Below, one piece after another: positions 52,812-61,212 of a DNA stretch of 64,000 bases. Below the pieces are notes generated by a model that searched no databases, was not told the DNA's origin, and saw nothing but the letters and a program-made list of their open reading frames with translations. A program made the translations under genes and the position numbers. Source of the DNA: JBFLYN01 sp040756655 (lineage in GTDB: Bacteria > Bacillota > Sulfobacillia > UBA8153); NCBI GenBank assembly GCA_040756655.1, contig JBFLYN010000006.1, forward strand, positions 1 to 64,000, read 5' to 3'. The first letter of the stretch is position 1, and every line of letters starts with the position of its first letter.

Positions 52812-53525
52812 GTGAACGTGTTGATGGAACCCATCAAACGAGCTGCACTGATCGACGAAATTGTGGGCCAGCTCGAGCGGTTGGTTGCCGATGGCCGTCT
52901 GAAAGAGGGCGACCGCTTGCCCTCAGAGACCGACTTGGCTCGCCAGCTCGGTGTGGGCCGTGGCACCGTGCGGGAAGCGCTGATCGTACTGGAAACCCGT
53001 AAGCTGGTGACCCGGTCCCGTCGTGGTACCGTGGTAACCAACAGCAGCCACCGTGAGGCCCTGATGGAGGTCACCCGCCAGCGGCTGATCAAGCTCCCAC
53101 AGATGCAGAACCTCTTGGAGGCACGCAAGGTACTGGAGATCGAACTATCTGCGCTGTGTGCTTCCCGCTGCACAGACGATGACGTCAGCGAGATGGCCGA
53201 ATGTGTGGCTCGTATGGCCGGTGCGCAGGAACGCGGTGATATTGAGGCGTTTGCCAGCGCCGACACGGAGTTTCACATGCTGCTGGCCCAAGGTGCCCGG
53301 AACGAGGTTCTCGCTGCCATGCTTGAAATTGCCCGTGACTTGTTGGTTGAGGCGACTCGAGAGCTGGTGCAGCACGATGAGGCTCTCCGGCGCCGGGCCG
53401 TCAGCCACCACCAGGCCATCCTCGAGTGTGTGCGCAAAGAAGACCCGGCGGGGGCCCGGGCGGCCGCCGCGGCCCACTTGGCAGACGTTACCGATGCCAT
53501 GGCACGTTTCCGGAGCAGGAACTAG
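52812..53525 (+). CDS. GntR/FadR-family transcriptional regulator (FCD domain)
   Basis: A 237-residue regulator with an N-terminal winged HTH (residues about 10-75: LPSETDLARQLGVGRGTVRE, LETRKLVTRSRRGTVV) and a C-terminal FCD ligand-binding domain (LEARKVLEIELSALCAS, ADTEFHMLLAQGARN, SHHQAILECVRKED). FCD regulators usually sense a carboxylate or amino acid-derived metabolite. It lies upstream of, and in the same direction as, the second aldehyde oxidoreductase group and probably controls it. GTG 52812 follows AGGAGGGG. Confidence 0.93.
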   Translation: MNVLMEPIKRAALIDEIVGQLERLVADGRLKEGDRLPSETDLARQLGVGRGTVREALIVLETRKLVTRSRRGTVVTNSSHREALMEVTRQRLIKLPQMQNLLEARKVLEIELSALCASRCTDDDVSEMAECVARMAGAQERGDIEAFASADTEFHMLLAQGARNEVLAAMLEIARDLLVEATRELVQHDEALRRRAVSHHQAILECVRKEDPAGARAAAAAHLADVTDAMARFRSRN

Positions 53526-53613
53526 GGACCGGCTTGCCTCCGGTAGGACGGGGAGGTGATGTAAGCTCTACTGCAGTCTGGTGGTGTAACGTCTTTGACC
53601 GATCGCCACACGT

Positions 53614-54165
53614 GTGACCTTACAGTTTCCGTTACGGGTTCGGACCGGTGATCCCGGCCTTTTGTGGAAGAGAGAGGCAATAAGAATCGATCTTGACTTG
53701 TGCGCGGGCTGTTCTGCCTGCATCCCCTACTGCCCCATGAGAGCCATTTCGGAAGGGCCCGGGGGAATCACCATCGACCCAGACGAGTGCGTCGAATGCA
53801 ATATCTGCCGTCACGCCGGCGTGTGCCCTACTGATGCGTTTTTTACGCCTGATCTGACCTGGCCACGATCGTTGAGGCGGGTATTCAGCGATCCCCTGGC
53901 CACCCACGAGAGAGCACCGGTGTGCCCGGCCGCGGGACCACGTCTTCCCGCCCGGGAAGTACAGGAGATCTCGACCATGTGTGGCCACGGCATGGCAGTT
54001 CTTAGCCTCATTGAGCATTTAACCGACAAAGTGAAGCAGGGAACTGCGACCATGGACGCTGCATGCAGGGCGCGGGCCCGCCAGTGCCACTGCGGCATTT
54101 TCAACCCGGCCCGCGCTGCCGAGCTCCTTCGAACCTACATCACTGGCCAAGACTGCAATACCTGA
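53614..54165 (+). CDS. 4Fe-4S ferredoxin-type protein of the second AOR operon
   Basis: A protein of up to 183 residues with two [4Fe-4S] motifs, CAGCSACIPYCP and CVECNICRHAGVCP, in its first 75 residues. The C-terminal half has further cysteines and histidine (STMCGHGMAVLSLIEHL, CRARARQCHCGIFNPARA) that do not match a ferredoxin. It probably carries electrons for the aldehyde oxidoreductase 0.8 kb downstream. The start is unclear: GTG at 53614 has no good ribosome site, while GAGAGAGG near 53670 suggests a start closer to the first cluster motif. Confidence 0.75.
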   Translation: MTLQFPLRVRTGDPGLLWKREAIRIDLDLCAGCSACIPYCPMRAISEGPGGITIDPDECVECNICRHAGVCPTDAFFTPDLTWPRSLRRVFSDPLATHERAPVCPAAGPRLPAREVQEISTMCGHGMAVLSLIEHLTDKVKQGTATMDAACRARARQCHCGIFNPARAAELLRTYITGQDCNT

Positions 54166-54188
54166 AGCGACACGAGGAGGAACATGCC

Positions 54189-54665
54189 ATGAACCGCATC
54201 AAGACGGCTGAGGGCAGGGGTGGTCGCCTCATCGCAGCCCGACTGCTGCCAGGCAGCAATTTCGTGAAGGGCCTGGTTGAAGTCTGTGAAAGGCACGGCG
54301 TGAGGAACGGAGCGCTGCTTTCATGCATTGACAGCTTCAAAAAGACGGTCTTTCTCGACCCCATTCCTCGTCCGGAACTTAAGGCCGGTTACGGACACGG
54401 CGATCCTTTGAGCGTAGATGGCCCAATAGAGCTATTGTCCCCATCGGGCTTTATCTGCCACGCCGATGACGGTCAAGTGCTTTTGCATGTCCATGCCAAC
54501 ATGTGCCTGGCCGACGGCAAGGCCTTCGGCGGTCACCTTACTGACGATGGTACCGAGGTTCTACTGACCGCGGACGTGCTTATCCAGGAAGTGGATGGCA
54601 TTGACATGGTACGCCGTTATGACGATGAGATGCAGATCCTGACGTTTTCTCCCACCCAGCTCTGA
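54189..54665 (+). CDS. PPC/DUF296-domain protein
   Basis: A 158-residue protein of the PPC (PCC, DUF296) family, trimeric proteins first known from plant AT-hook regulators and found in bacteria with unknown function. Conserved features include LLPGSNFVKGLVEVCERHGV, ALLSCIDSFKKTVF, LLHVHANMCLADGKAFGGHL and DVLIQEVDGIDMVRRYD; the His-x-His in HVHAN is a probable metal site. The ATG at 54189 follows GAGGAGGAA. It sits in the GntR-ferredoxin-AOR operon, so a regulatory or accessory role with the oxidoreductase is possible. Confidence 0.82.
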   Translation: MNRIKTAEGRGGRLIAARLLPGSNFVKGLVEVCERHGVRNGALLSCIDSFKKTVFLDPIPRPELKAGYGHGDPLSVDGPIELLSPSGFICHADDGQVLLHVHANMCLADGKAFGGHLTDDGTEVLLTADVLIQEVDGIDMVRRYDDEMQILTFSPTQL

Positions 54666-54667
54666 CC

Positions 54668-54938
54668 ATGGTTAGGGCAGGATCTTCGGGTATCTCTCCA
54701 CCATGGTCGGCACCGACAGCTGCGAAGCAGCCGCGGGCACCGTCCGGGACGTGCTGTTGGACCTATTCGGCGCATGCCGCCCGAACTCCGGCACCACGTG
54801 CAGGATCCGGTCACCGGCCAGCTGCGGGGCTTCTACCTGGTGTTGAACGAGAAGAACCTTAGCCTGCCGCATGCACTTGACCTGCAGCTGGCGCCCGGCG
54901 ACATCCTTTCCGTGATCTCGCCCGTAGCTGGAGGCTGA
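54668..54938 (+). pseudogene. Frameshifted MoaD-like gene upstream of aor
   Basis: Three frames must be joined to give a MoaD-like protein: RIFGYLSTMVGTDSCEAAAG and VRDVLLDLFGA in one frame, then, after a shift near 54775, MPPELRHHVQDPVTGQLRGF and LAPGDILSVISPVAGG to the TGA at 54936-54938. A further shift is needed near the ATG at 54668. The Gly-Gly end and the position before an AOR gene identify it. As written in this sequence it cannot make the full protein; sequencing error should be excluded. Confidence 0.7.
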
Positions 54939-54955
54939 AGGAGGACTGTCGACAC

Positions 54956-56818
54956 ATGAAAGGTTACGCTGGACGTATTCTCAGGGTGGATCTGACCGCC
55001 GGCACCGTTGAGGCCCAGCCCCTGTCCCCGGACCTGGCTTGTGACTACGTGGGCGGCCGGGGCCTTGCCGCCCGTATACTGTATGACGAAGTAACTCCGG
55101 GGACCGACCCCTTGGGTCCTGATAACCTGTTCATCCTCGCCACCGGTCCGCTGGCCGGCAGCGGAATTGCCGGGAGCACCCGCTACATCACTGCCTGCAA
55201 ATCACCGCTCACCGGCGGGTGGGGCGAAGCCAACGCCGCTGGCCGCTTTGGCCCCATGATGAAGGCAGCAGGTTTTGACGCCATCGTGGTCAAGGGCCAG
55301 TCCCCCACCCCGGTCTATCTTTACATAAACGGGGGCAAGGCCCAGATCAGGGACGCCCAGGAGCTATGGGGCCAGTTCATCGCCGATGCCCGCCAGGCGA
55401 TCCTGGCCAAGACCGATCCTCACGCCGAAGTGGCCGTGATCGGGCCCGCAGGCGAACAGCAGTGCAAGTTCGCCTGCGTCATCAGCGAAAACAACCGCGC
55501 CGCCGGCCGGTCCGGCACAGGTGCGGTGATGGGTTCCAAGCGTCTCAAGGCAGTGGCCGTGTTCGGCGAGGACCGGCTGGAGGTCTACGACCAGGAGCGG
55601 CTCTCCCAATTGCGTAAAGAGATTGTCCGACTCTGTAACGAACACCCGGCCTGCCAAGGTTTTCGGGAAAACGGCACCGCCGGCGGGGTGGGACCCCACG
55701 ACGCCCTGGGCATGTTCCCGGCGTACAACTTCCGCGAGGGAGTGTCGGACAACATCGACCTGGTGACCGGACCCACCATGACCAAGACCATCCTCTCGCG
55801 CCGCGATACGTGCGCCGGATGCCCGGTGGCATGCCGGCGGGTGGTCAGTATCGAAGACGGTCCGTTTGCCGTAGACTCCCGTTATGGAGGGCCGGAGTTT
55901 GAGACCATCGGATCACTGGGTACCTGCGTGGGGCTTTACGACCTCAAGGCCATCTCCAAGGCCAACGAACTGTGCAATAAGTACGGTGTAGATACCATCA
56001 ACGTTGGTCTTGCCATCGCCTGGGCCATGGAATGTTTTGAGCGGGGGGTATTTACCCTCGACGACACCGGCGGGCTAGAGCTGAACTGGGGCAACGTCGA
56101 CGCTATTTTCCAGTTGATCGCAGACATTAGCCTGCGGCACGGCCTGGGCGCATTGCTGGCTGAGGGGCTGAAGGTTGCTTCCCAGAGGGTGGGCAAGGGC
56201 AGCGAGGCTTATGCCATGCAGGTGAAGAACCAGGCTTTCCCGGTGCACATGCCCCGGGGCAAAGTCGGCCAAGGGCTTTCCTTTGCCACGTCCAACCGGG
56301 GCGCATGCCATACCCAGGGCATGCATGATACCACGTTGGAAGCCGGGAGGACCATGCCCGACATCGGCTTCACCGACAAGTTCAAGGGACTTCCCCGCAC
56401 GAGCAAGGCACTCAAGGGCGAGGCCATTGCACTGGCCCAGGACTTCCGCGCCATCCAGGATAGCCTCATCATCTGCAGGTTCACTTCCTGGGATTACGGG
56501 CCCACCCCACCCGCCATGCTGGCCGAAGCCATGCAGGCTATTACCGGCGAAAACTTCACTTCCGCCCGGTTCATGGAGATAGGGGCCAGGGTGTTCAATC
56601 TTTGCCGCCTCTTCAACGCGCGTGAAGGTTTTGACCGGAAGGATGATACCCTCCCCTCCCGGATGGCCGAATCGCTACCGCGTGGAGCCACCAGCGGCTC
56701 GGTGATCACCCAGGATGATCTTGACCGTATGCTAGACGAATACTACGACTTCCGGGGCTGGACCCGCCAGGGGTTGCCGACTCCTGAGAAGCTCTCTGCT
56801 CTCGGCCTCAAAGTCTGA
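54956..56818 (+). CDS. aor: Aldehyde:ferredoxin oxidoreductase (second copy)
   Basis: A 620-residue tungsten-dependent aldehyde oxidoreductase. The N-terminus KGYAGRILRVDLTAGTV, the pterin-binding segments GGWGEANAAGRFGPMMKAAG and RSGTGAVMGSKRLKAVAV, and the cluster cysteines CAGCPVACRR with NLCRLFNAREG are all intact. It is a distinct paralogue of the protein at 37497-39389, with differing central regions. Its operon has GntR, a two-cluster ferredoxin, a PPC protein and a broken MoaD-like gene, but no FAD subunit, so it is likely ferredoxin-dependent. The ATG follows AAGGAGG. Confidence 0.95.
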   Translation: MKGYAGRILRVDLTAGTVEAQPLSPDLACDYVGGRGLAARILYDEVTPGTDPLGPDNLFILATGPLAGSGIAGSTRYITACKSPLTGGWGEANAAGRFGPMMKAAGFDAIVVKGQSPTPVYLYINGGKAQIRDAQELWGQFIADARQAILAKTDPHAEVAVIGPAGEQQCKFACVISENNRAAGRSGTGAVMGSKRLKAVAVFGEDRLEVYDQERLSQLRKEIVRLCNEHPACQGFRENGTAGGVGPHDALGMFPAYNFREGVSDNIDLVTGPTMTKTILSRRDTCAGCPVACRRVVSIEDGPFAVDSRYGGPEFETIGSLGTCVGLYDLKAISKANELCNKYGVDTINVGLAIAWAMECFERGVFTLDDTGGLELNWGNVDAIFQLIADISLRHGLGALLAEGLKVASQRVGKGSEAYAMQVKNQAFPVHMPRGKVGQGLSFATSNRGACHTQGMHDTTLEAGRTMPDIGFTDKFKGLPRTSKALKGEAIALAQDFRAIQDSLIICRFTSWDYGPTPPAMLAEAMQAITGENFTSARFMEIGARVFNLCRLFNAREGFDRKDDTLPSRMAESLPRGATSGSVITQDDLDRMLDEYYDFRGWTRQGLPTPEKLSALGLKV

Positions 56819-56834
56819 GCGCAAAAGGCGACAT

Positions 56835-56862
56835 GGCCAGAGCGGGCTAGCCCGCTCTGGCC
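56835..56862. terminator. Palindromic terminator after aor
   Basis: A perfect 28-base palindrome, GGCCAGAGCGGGCT and its complement, lies 16 bases after the aor stop. It lies between two convergent gene groups, so it may stop transcription in both directions, though no T-run is present. Confidence 0.65.
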
Positions 56863-56934
56863 ACTGTATTCGGTGGCCCGGTGACCTCAAGGCACAAGCG
56901 GCTCTAGTTCTACCATAGCCGCCGAAAAAGCCGC

Positions 56935-57603
56935 TTAGCCCAGCAACTCGGCTGCCAACCGGGCCACCAGGCTGCGGGCCAGGATAACCGGCAGGCCCGA
57001 GGTCGAGCGCACCAGGCGTTTCATAGCCTGGGTGTAGCCCATGCAGTCCATGACGATGATCTGGGCACCTGCCTGCTCTAACGCCATGGCGGCAGTCTTT
57101 AGTTCGCGTTCTGCCTCCTGGTAAGGGTTGGCTGCGGTCACGACCGGGTCTTGGAGTAGACCAGCCCACTTGTCCCTGGCCTGCTGGACCTGGACCGGGG
57201 AAGGGGTCATTATTCCTACGCGCCGGCCCCAGGCCAGGGCCGGGACGGCCTGGTGGAGCAACAGGTCGGGCTTGAGCAGCGGCGCACAGGTGGAAAACTC
57301 GGGGAAGGTCCCGGTGCAAAGAAGCAGGATACACCCGGTCCCCGGCTGGTCCAGCTCCTTTACAGCTTCTTCGACCCGGGGTAAGATATGCCGCTTCCCG
57401 ATGGTTACTGGGCTCCCGTCCCTGAGCCTCGTCACCAGGGCATAATCGCCCGGCCCAGGCGCCATGCCTTCGATGGCCAAGCGGCTGAGCCCGTCCAGGG
57501 CTCCGCGCTCCAGCACCTCGATCCCGGCTCCCCATACTTCAGAAAGCTCGGGAATCAAGTCCTCCCGTGGGGACTGGCCGATGGTCACTGTGCCCACTCT
57601 CAT
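56935..57603 (-). CDS. AroM-family protein
   Basis: A 222-residue protein of the AroM family (first seen as a gene next to aroL in E. coli). Its biochemical role is unknown, but the fold resembles Asp/Glu racemases. The N-terminus VGTVTIGQSPREDLIPEL is highly typical; GCILLLCTGTFPEF and IIVMDCMGYTQAMK carry the cysteines that correspond to the two racemase catalytic positions. It overlaps the upstream unrecognised gene by four bases and is the last gene of the OPT-DUF917 cluster, which may give a clue to AroM function. Confidence 0.88.
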   Translation of the reverse strand: MRVGTVTIGQSPREDLIPELSEVWGAGIEVLERGALDGLSRLAIEGMAPGPGDYALVTRLRDGSPVTIGKRHILPRVEEAVKELDQPGTGCILLLCTGTFPEFSTCAPLLKPDLLLHQAVPALAWGRRVGIMTPSPVQVQQARDKWAGLLQDPVVTAANPYQEAERELKTAAMALEQAGAQIIVMDCMGYTQAMKRLVRSTSGLPVILARSLVARLAAELLG

Positions 57604-58436
57604 GCCTGCCCACCCTTTCTATAGACACAGCCCCGGTGCCCGCGGCACCCGGGCTGTCTGCCTTCACATTCTGCCAGCCAGTCCTGGGCTCCCGAGTGGC
57701 CCGCACCCTTTACCGCCAGTACTTCCTGCCAGACCTGGCCAGCTTGTTGGGCAGAGCCGGCGGCTATCACCAGGGTGGTGGCACCCTCTGCGCCGTCCAG
57801 TCCACCGCGCCCCACCACGGTTACCGCGCTCGCGCCCAGGATCCCCAGGGCCTCAACTTCGGTAATGAGCCTTCCCGCCAGGGGCATCAAGCCCACGGCC
57901 ATGCCCAGGCTCCGGCCGGGGCGCGTGCGACCCGCTGCTTGCACTGCAACACTCACCGGCACCGGTCCGAGCTTCTCGAGCCCGGCAGCGATGATCACCG
58001 TGGCGCCCTGGGCCATAAGCCCGGCCATGACCTGCCCGGGTGGTCCTCCCAGCTCGGCACCAGCCATCATGGCGGCGTTCCCCTGGGCATCGATGAGATT
58101 GGCACCGGTGATCACCACGTCCCTGGACCCAAGGGCGCACACCGCCTCGGCCAGCCGGTCGTCCACGGGCGAAGGTACCCCGTTTTCCAGCAACAGGCTG
58201 TGCGGTGACGCACCGGGCGTGGCTGCCGCCCGGGTACCCCGGGGGCTCACGCGTCCCGAAATGTGCAGCTTCACCCCGGCCAGTTCCTCGGCCACGGCCG
58301 AGACGGTGGTGCCGCCCTTGAGCAGGATGCGCCCGCCCGCCCGGGCCGCCTCTACTTCGGGCAGGCGCGCTATGGCCCGGGCGATGAGTCGCTTGGCCTC
58401 GGGGACGGTTAGGGTGACCTGGAGTAGGTGCGTCAT
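57600..58436 (-). CDS. Unrecognised conserved-looking protein of the OPT cluster
   Basis: A 278-residue soluble protein that I cannot assign with confidence. The central part reads LGSRDVVITGANLIDAQGNA, GGPPGQVMAGLMAQGATVII and AAGLEKLGPVPVSV, a glycine-rich alternating pattern that suggests a nucleotide- or cofactor-binding alpha/beta fold. VVGRGGLDGAEGATTLVIAA lies near the end. Its start overlaps the DUF1177 stop and its end overlaps the AroM start, so it must be co-translated with them and act in the same pathway. No membrane segment or signal peptide is visible. Confidence 0.7.
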   Translation of the reverse strand: MTHLLQVTLTVPEAKRLIARAIARLPEVEAARAGGRILLKGGTTVSAVAEELAGVKLHISGRVSPRGTRAAATPGASPHSLLLENGVPSPVDDRLAEAVCALGSRDVVITGANLIDAQGNAAMMAGAELGGPPGQVMAGLMAQGATVIIAAGLEKLGPVPVSVAVQAAGRTRPGRSLGMAVGLMPLAGRLITEVEALGILGASAVTVVGRGGLDGAEGATTLVIAAGSAQQAGQVWQEVLAVKGAGHSGAQDWLAECEGRQPGCRGHRGCVYRKGGQA

Positions 58437-59377
58437 TGTGGCCCACGGCCCGGGCCCTGGAGGTGGCTCATGCTACCATACAGGGCTACCAACCGGGCAT
58501 ACTCGTCCGCGTCATAGAACCGGGCCACACCCGTCCCGAATTCCTTGGCAACTTCCAGCACGAACCGCACGGCCATCTCGATGTCGGCCGGAGGCGAGGC
58601 ACCGGTGGCACAGCCGGGCACCACCACCTCGCTGGTCAGCGCCACGCCCACCACCGGGGCTGAAGTAACGCACGAGGGCTGCAGGATGCTGTTGATGTGG
58701 TAAAGGTCGTTGCCGTAAGGCGTGATGTCCTGGGTGGAAAGGGGCAGTACCACCGGGGGCCGGCCACTGGCTACTTCAGCCAGTTCCAGCAGGCGATGGC
58801 TGGCCTTAAGTATGTAGCCTTCTTTCACCGGCAGCGAGATGGCAAAACCGCGGGCGTTGACCACCCGGTTACCACGAGTGGTGTCGATGGAGAGGATGGC
58901 GTCCATCTCCGGGCTCACTTCGTGGGAATTCATGGTGCGCATGTTCACCGGCGAGTCCATGAACGGGACCGGGAAGTGCGGCCGGACCGGGGCATTGGGG
59001 CAGATATGGGTGGCGACGATGACGTCGCCCGCGAGCACATCGCCCCGGGCAGCCATTTGCCCGAGCTTGAGAGCAGCGGCGATGGCCACCACCGCCCCGT
59101 CCCCGTCCGAAACCAGCCCCACCCGTTCGGGCCGGGCACCTACACCGCCCAGGCGCCCGATAATGCCCAGGGTGGGAGCTTCGCCTCCTCCCGACTTCCC
59201 ACGAGTGCCCGGGAAGCGGAACCGCACAAAGTCGGTCTTGCCCCGGGGTGATGAAACCTCGATCACCTCAAGCCCGCCGGCAAATTCCCGGCCTTCCAGG
59301 GTCTGGCGGAGCAATGTCCCGCCGGCTTGAGGGTGGTCAAGGAGTTCAAGTGCGTCGATTACCTGCCGTAGAGCCAT
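58433..59377 (-). CDS. DUF1177-family protein
   Basis: A 314-residue protein of the DUF1177 family, of unknown biochemical function. Conserved-looking motifs are ATHICPNAPVRPHFPVPFM, NSHEVSPEMDAILSIDTT, FAISLPVKEGYILKASH and LPLSTQDITPYGNDLYH, with several His, Asp and Glu residues that could hold metal, suggesting a peptidase- or amidase-like enzyme. The ATG at 59377 is set by GGAGGTG upstream; an in-frame extension to 59461 lacks family character. It is embedded in the OPT-racemase-DUF917 cluster. Confidence 0.85.
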   Translation of the reverse strand: MALRQVIDALELLDHPQAGGTLLRQTLEGREFAGGLEVIEVSSPRGKTDFVRFRFPGTRGKSGGGEAPTLGIIGRLGGVGARPERVGLVSDGDGAVVAIAAALKLGQMAARGDVLAGDVIVATHICPNAPVRPHFPVPFMDSPVNMRTMNSHEVSPEMDAILSIDTTRGNRVVNARGFAISLPVKEGYILKASHRLLELAEVASGRPPVVLPLSTQDITPYGNDLYHINSILQPSCVTSAPVVGVALTSEVVVPGCATGASPPADIEMAVRFVLEVAKEFGTGVARFYDADEYARLVALYGSMSHLQGPGRGPQ

Positions 59378-59396
59378 TGCGTGCACCTCCGCATAT

Positions 59397-60464
59397 CTAG
59401 AAGACGTGCTCGACGAGCTTTTTGCCCACCGCTGCCTCGGCCGGAGCAAAAAGAGCCGCATCGCGCATGCCTGCGCCCAGGATCAGGTTCTTGCGGTGAG
59501 CCCAGAGCACGGCCAGTAGCTGGCCCTGCCTGACCTCGGCAGTGGTGATGGGCAGCCCGGTGCGGGCATCCAGGGTCATGATCAGGTCAGGAAAAGTCCC
59601 CAGCCGCTGGTCACCAAGGTCCAGAGTCATGTACTCGTTCCAGAAGGTGAGCACGTGCCCGCTTTCCATCTCAACCTCGCCTGCGTCAAAGCCCCCACTG
59701 GTCTCCAGCCGGAGACGGGACACGGCTGAAGTGGCCATGATCTCCCCGTTGGTGGCCATGGCCGCCGCTTCCAGCATACGGGTGGGATGACCTTCGTGCT
59801 CAAGTATGGCCCGGCCCACCTTGATGGCCTGGCTCACCGCTCCCGGGGCACCGTGTTCCCGGGCATATTCCAGCGTCACCGGGTTGCGTGCTACCGCCAC
59901 CACTCCGCCCGCCTGGACCGAAGCCTGCCTGACCATGGCCGAGGCTGCCTGCAGCCCACCGGTGACAGCTAGTTCGAGGTATTGACCGCGGTCCGGGTCC
60001 CCGCCCACAGCGGCCTGCCGTGACTGGTAACCCGCCACCCGGTGCAGGCCCAAAGAGCCCATGACCCCGGTGGGGTGGGCCCGGCCGTTGCAAGGGGCAT
60101 CTATGACCCGAAGCCCCAGCACCGCCGCTTGTACCCAGCCGTTAACCGTGGCCGAACCACCGTTTTCGTTGGTGATGAGGCCTCCCACGGCCACGCCCAG
60201 GCCGTCGCGGAGGATCTCCACCGCCCGTACAAAGTGCCGGGGGGTCACGTAGCGGCCGGTGGCGGCCGGTGCGCCCACGGCACTCACCGTCGCAACCATG
60301 GTGGCAGCGTCCAGTTCTGAGGGATGATAGAGGCACAGCCGGTCGATGGCGACGGCCAGGTTGCCCGTGTCCAGGCCCAGGTCCACCCAGCCACCGCCAC
60401 CTCCTCCCAGCACTGCACCTCCGTAAACGGCCGCGCGCACAGCGTCGCGGTCTAGGACCATCAT
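59397..60464 (-). CDS. DUF917-family protein (S-methyl thiohydantoin desulfurase-like)
   Basis: A 355-residue protein of the DUF917 family. The start LDRDAVRAAVYGGAVLGGGG with its glycine run, GLITNENGGSATVNGW, IDAPCNGRAHPTGVMGS and TFPDLIMTLDARTGLPITTA are typical. Relatives are annotated as S-methyl thiohydantoin desulfurases or are fused to hydantoinase A domains, so a hydantoin-like or cyclic amide substrate is plausible. The ATG at 60464 follows AAGGAGG and overlaps the racemase-like gene's stop. Confidence 0.87.
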   Translation of the reverse strand: MMVLDRDAVRAAVYGGAVLGGGGGGWVDLGLDTGNLAVAIDRLCLYHPSELDAATMVATVSAVGAPAATGRYVTPRHFVRAVEILRDGLGVAVGGLITNENGGSATVNGWVQAAVLGLRVIDAPCNGRAHPTGVMGSLGLHRVAGYQSRQAAVGGDPDRGQYLELAVTGGLQAASAMVRQASVQAGGVVAVARNPVTLEYAREHGAPGAVSQAIKVGRAILEHEGHPTRMLEAAAMATNGEIMATSAVSRLRLETSGGFDAGEVEMESGHVLTFWNEYMTLDLGDQRLGTFPDLIMTLDARTGLPITTAEVRQGQLLAVLWAHRKNLILGAGMRDAALFAPAEAAVGKKLVEHVF

Positions 60465-61138
60465 GGTAAAGCCTCCTTCCCGCCGCCGGCATCTGCCAGC
60501 GCCCACAGCACCATCGCCCCCGCCGCCAGCACCGGGTCCACCACCGGCACTCCCAGCCGCAGGCTGAGCCTGCGGGCGGTACCGGGCAGGCTCATGCCGG
60601 TGCACCCCAGCGCCAGTACCCTGGCACCCGCCGCCACCAGCCCGGCTCCGGCCCCGGCCAGCGCTGCGTCGAGCCAGGGACCAGCCAGGTCCAGCGTGGT
60701 CTCTACACCGGCGGGGCGGCAGGCGGCGACCAGGTGGGCTCCAAGCACAGCCTTCATGGCTGCGGGCGCGTGCTCGGTGATACCCAGCACGCCCACGGGA
60801 GTGCCCAGGGCCAGGGCCGCGGCGGCTGCGGCCGCACCGGCGCCGATGACCGGCACCTGTACCCGCTGGCGCAAGGCGGTAACACCCGGGTCTGCCGCAC
60901 AGCTGACCATCACCGCCTCGACGCCCCGCCCGGCCAGGGCTTCACCGGCGGCGACTATCCCGGGTACAGCCCTCTGTTCGCTCTCTTCGTCGTAGATCCC
61001 GCAGGGTTGACCCGCAATGCACACCGAAACCACCTCAAGCCCAGGGAAACAGGCACCAAGCCAACGCCCGTGAGCCTCCAGCACGTCCGGGTCGCCGGTG
61101 GTGAGCACCCTAACCAGGCCCACTGTGTATCTTCGCAT
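60461..61138 (-). CDS. Asp/Glu/hydantoin racemase-family protein
   Basis: A 225-residue protein of the Asp/Glu/hydantoin racemase superfamily, which inverts chiral alpha-carbons with two cysteines and no cofactor. The first catalytic Cys is in VMVSCAADPGVTALR and the second in VLALGCTGMSLPGTARRL; VPVIGAGAAAAAAALALGTP lies between. With DUF917 it suggests that the cluster handles chiral amino acid or hydantoin derivatives. It starts 74 bases after the OPT transporter gene's end on the same strand. Confidence 0.87.
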   Translation of the reverse strand: MRRYTVGLVRVLTTGDPDVLEAHGRWLGACFPGLEVVSVCIAGQPCGIYDEESEQRAVPGIVAAGEALAGRGVEAVMVSCAADPGVTALRQRVQVPVIGAGAAAAAAALALGTPVGVLGITEHAPAAMKAVLGAHLVAACRPAGVETTLDLAGPWLDAALAGAGAGLVAAGARVLALGCTGMSLPGTARRLSLRLGVPVVDPVLAAGAMVLWALADAGGGKEALP

Positions 61139-61212
61139 GCTGCCCCCTTACCCGGGCGGGGGCCGCCCCTGTGGAGTGGCAGCCCCTTTTGCCCTGCTTC
61201 CTAGCCGGTAGT

